Shown here in pieces: positions 61,695 to 64,000 of a DNA stretch of 64,000 nucleotides (its first letter is position 1; each line of letters opens with the position of its first letter). The notes below the pieces were generated by a model. The model did no database searches and was not told the DNA's origin. It saw only the letters and a list, made by a program, of their open reading frames with translations. The DNA is taken from the NCBI RefSeq assembly GCF_019399235.1, contig NZ_JAELVH010000016.1, positions 1 through 64,000 of the forward strand, written 5' to 3'. Source of the stretch: Streptomyces poriferorum. Lineage in GTDB: Bacteria > Actinomycetota > Actinomycetes > Streptomycetales > Streptomycetaceae. Both the position numbers and the translations under genes were made by a program.

Positions 61695-63193
61695 TGGTTC
61701 TCTTTCGTGAGGTCGTGCCGATCGCCCCAGATGGACAGGTCGCGGAGCATGAGGGTCTTGACGACGGTGTAGTCGTCGATCAGCCAGCGCGGCGATTCGC
61801 GTCCGAACCCGGAGTCCTTCACCCCGCCGAACGGGATGTGGTCCAGGCGGTAGTTCGACGTGCCGTTGACGATGAGTCCGCCCACCTCCAGACGGCGCCA
61901 GGCGGTGAAGATGCGTTTGATGTCATGGGTGTAGAGGCCGGCCTGGAGCCCGTAGCGGCTGGCGTTGCACTCGCCGATGACCGTGTCGAAGTCGTCGTAC
62001 GGCATCACGGCGACGAGTGCGCCGAAGACCTCGTGCACCACGACCGAGGCGTTCGCCGGCGGTCCGGCGATGATCGTCGGAACCGCGGTGGCTCCGTCAC
62101 GCGTACCACCACGCAGTACCGAGGCGCCGAGCTCCTTGGCTTCGGCCGACCAGCGGACCACTCGCTCCGCCGCTTCCTCGTCGACCATGGACCCGATGTC
62201 CGTCAACGGGTCCATCGGGTCACCGATGACCAGGGTGTCGACCGCGGCGGCGAAGGCGTCGAGGAAGTCGGCGTAGCGGCTGCGGTGCACGTAGACGCGC
62301 TGGACGGAGATGCAGCTCTGCCCGGAGTTGCTGTACCCGGTGCGCGCCGCGGTCCTGGCCGCCGCCTCGATGTCGGCGTCCTCGCACACGATGGTGGCGG
62401 CATTGCCGCCGAGTTCGAGGGCCAGTCGCTTGGCGCCTGCGGCGCGTGCGACGGCCGCTCCGGTGGCGGCGCTGCCGGTGAAGCTGATGACGTCGACCTC
62501 CGTGGCCGCGCACAACGCGGCGCCGACGTCTCCCCCGCCATGCAGCAACTGAACCGCCTGATGGGGCATACCGCTGTCCAGGAGCAGGGCCACCACGGCT
62601 GCCGAGATGGCGGGCGCCTGCGGCGGAGCCTTCACGAGGGTCGTGTTGCCCGCGGCGAACGAGGCGCCGAGCTTGTGCGCCAGCAGGTTCGCGGGAGCGT
62701 TGAAGGGCGTGATCGCCAGGGCGACCCCGGCAGGTGCGCGGTAGGTGAAGGCGCTGTTGCCGACGCCCGTGTTCCAGCCCGCGACCGGCAGGGTCTCTCC
62801 GTCGATGCGCCGGGCCTCGGCCGCGCAGACCTCGAAGGTCGAGGCGACCCGCTCGATCTCGACGCGGCTGTCCTTGACCGGCTTCCCCAGCTCCAGGGCG
62901 AGCAGCTGGGCCAGTTGGTCGCGGTGGGCCAGCGCGGCCACCGAGGCGCGTTGCAGGATGTCGGCCCGCGCCGCCGGGGCGAGCGTGGCGACTTGAGGAG
63001 CGTAGCGCCGGGCATCGTCGACGGCCCGGTCGATCTCGTCGGGCAGGGCCGTGGGAGCCCGGCTGACGGTGCGTCGCAGGTAGGGCCCGTTCCGTTCCGC
63101 GGCCGGTCCGTCACCGGACCATGCCCCCGCCAGGAAGGGCAGTGCGTCGACGACATCCGCATCGGCTACGGATTTGAGGATGACTTCCAGCAT
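61691..63193 (-). CDS. NAD(P)-dependent aldehyde dehydrogenase
   Basis: 500 aa; ATG at 63193 after GGAGAAG. Catalytic Cys in GYSNSGQSCISVQRVYV, general-base Glu in LALELGGNAATIV, cofactor site VISFTGSAATGAAVARAAG, and NYRLDHIPFGGVKDSGFGRE near the C-terminus. Expected to oxidise the aldehyde made by the ThDP enzyme to the acid. First gene of the operon (ALDH, ThDP enzyme, binding protein, livH, livMG, livF). Divergent from the IclR gene. Confidence 0.94.
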   Translation of the reverse strand: MLEVILKSVADADVVDALPFLAGAWSGDGPAAERNGPYLRRTVSRAPTALPDEIDRAVDDARRYAPQVATLAPAARADILQRASVAALAHRDQLAQLLALELGKPVKDSRVEIERVASTFEVCAAEARRIDGETLPVAGWNTGVGNSAFTYRAPAGVALAITPFNAPANLLAHKLGASFAAGNTTLVKAPPQAPAISAAVVALLLDSGMPHQAVQLLHGGGDVGAALCAATEVDVISFTGSAATGAAVARAAGAKRLALELGGNAATIVCEDADIEAAARTAARTGYSNSGQSCISVQRVYVHRSRYADFLDAFAAAVDTLVIGDPMDPLTDIGSMVDEEAAERVVRWSAEAKELGASVLRGGTRDGATAVPTIIAGPPANASVVVHEVFGALVAVMPYDDFDTVIGECNASRYGLQAGLYTHDIKRIFTAWRRLEVGGLIVNGTSNYRLDHIPFGGVKDSGFGRESPRWLIDDYTVVKTLMLRDLSIWGDRHDLTKENQ

Positions 63194-63315
63194 CACTTCT
63201 CCAGACAAGCCATCTAGCGGTTTGCGTAGACCGCCTTGTGGACTGGCGTGTAACGTACGGGCGCCGGTTGGGCTTGGCAATAGCCCGGACGAAAGAAGTT
63301 GAATTCTCAGGTTTC

Positions 63316-63330
63316 GCACCGAATCGGTGC
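63316..63330. promoter_or_regulatory. Candidate IclR operator
   Basis: GCACCG-AAT-CGGTGC, 6-bp perfect arms, in the divergent region between the aldehyde dehydrogenase (start 63193) and the IclR gene (start 63405). Confidence 0.45.
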
Positions 63331-63404
63331 CACCGAGTGGACATGCCGTCGTCCTGGTGTATCCCTGACAGGCACTCCGGAACAGACCCTACGAAGGAGG
63401 AATC

Positions 63405-64000
63405 ATGGATTCCGATCAAGGACCTGGCGGCGTACGCAGCGTTCGCAGAGCCCTGGACATCCTGTCCCTGCTGACCGAGGACCAGCCCGTCGTCTCGCTC
63501 AAGGCGATGGTGGAGGCAACCGGCCTGGCGAAGACCACGGTTGTCAGGCTGGTGCAGACGCTGGAGGGATACGGGTTGCTGTGGTCCACGGACGCGGGAT
63601 ACGCGGCGGGACCGGGCCTGTGGCGCTGGGCGCATCTCGCTCACCAGAGCTGGGAGCTGCCGCAGGAGACCATCAAGTTGCTGCGGGAGCTCGCGGACCG
63701 GCGCGGCGAGACAGCGAACGTGATGATCCGGCGCGACATCCACCGCGTCTGTGTGGCGCAGCAGGAGAGCCCCCAGCCACTGCGGCACGTGGTGCGGGTG
63801 GGCGATGAACTGCCGCTGTGGGCGGGCGCTTCGTCCAAGGTGCTGCTGAGCGGCGCGAGCGACGCGTTGCTGCAGCGGATCGCGCTGGCCTCCCCCCATG
63901 GCAAACCGCACGCCGAGCGCCTGCGGGAGTGGGCGGATCAGGTCGCCGAGCAGGGATACGCGGTGAGCCACGGCGAGCGGGACGTCGGCCTCACCGCCGT
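63405..64000 (+). CDS. IclR-family regulator, cut by the window end
   Basis: ATG at 63405 after a perfect GAAGGAGG. 198 codons are visible with no stop. Winged helix at about 10-75 (VRRALDILSLLTEDQPVVSL, VEATGLAKTTVVRLVQTLEGYGLLWSTDAGY), then the start of the effector-binding GAF-like domain (LLRELADRRGETANVMIRRD, WAGASSKVLLSG). IclR proteins control aromatic-acid and glyoxylate pathways. It most likely regulates the divergent aldehyde dehydrogenase/ThDP/ABC operon. Confidence 0.92.
   Translation, partial: MDSDQGPGGVRSVRRALDILSLLTEDQPVVSLKAMVEATGLAKTTVVRLVQTLEGYGLLWSTDAGYAAGPGLWRWAHLAHQSWELPQETIKLLRELADRRGETANVMIRRDIHRVCVAQQESPQPLRHVVRVGDELPLWAGASSKVLLSGASDALLQRIALASPHGKPHAERLREWADQVAEQGYAVSHGERDVGLTA

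Overview
The window is high-GC DNA with third-position GC bias, GTG/TTG starts and many actinobacterial-only families: a cvn conservon, a TerD/TerB group, PP2C phosphatases fused to sensor domains, Spo0M, BlaI/M56 pairs and many TetR, MarR, PadR, ROK and IclR regulators. It looks like a Streptomyces or close relative, probably from a chromosome arm, since short regulator-plus-effector modules are separated by IS debris and gene fragments.

Layout. 1-10 kb: a secreted protein with five exact 52-residue repeats, a truncated cysteine-synthase-like gene, a two-component system facing an ABC exporter, and a spo0M-tatA-like pair. 10-20 kb: a frame-disrupted MTB12-like lipoprotein, a one-domain voltage-gated cation channel, two coupled CNNM/CorC-type proteins, a TetR/acyltransferase pair, a BlaI/M56 pair, and a terD-terD-terB group that shares a BlaI-type operator region. 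20-29.5 kb: two hypothetical proteins, then a scrap zone (integrase tail, IS3 mosaic, ISAs1, alcohol dehydrogenase and IS30 pieces) around an ArsR/GNAT pair and a PadR/oxidoreductase/MFS module.

29.5-36.4 kb is the most distinctive region. On one strand lies a complete conservon (cvnA-B-C-D plus a CYP157-like P450 without a recognisable ExxR motif). It is followed by one open frame that joins an indole prenyltransferase to a tryptophanase without an intervening stop, although a good ribosome binding site and GTG lie at the junction. From the known 6-dimethylallyl-tryptophan/indole pathway of Streptomyces I infer a prenylated-indole pathway set beside a G-protein-type signalling operon.

37.6-54.9 kb: a MarR regulator with a leaderless promoter and a drug exporter, a GH3 tail fragment, a large sensor-PP2C-ATPase protein, a Tat-exported FAD oxidase, and a carbohydrate block (GH3, MFS, TetR, ROK, secreted domain-permuted GH3). 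A degraded copy of part of the GH3 gene sits beside the intact one. 55.3-64 kb: an IclR-linked catabolic operon with a branched-chain-type ABC importer (livF, a livM-livG fusion, livH, binding protein), a ThDP-dependent enzyme and an aldehyde dehydrogenase, suggesting import of a 2-oxo acid or related compound, decarboxylation and oxidation of the aldehyde.

No rRNA, tRNA or CRISPR array was recognised. Function calls come from reading protein motifs by eye; no database search was possible.
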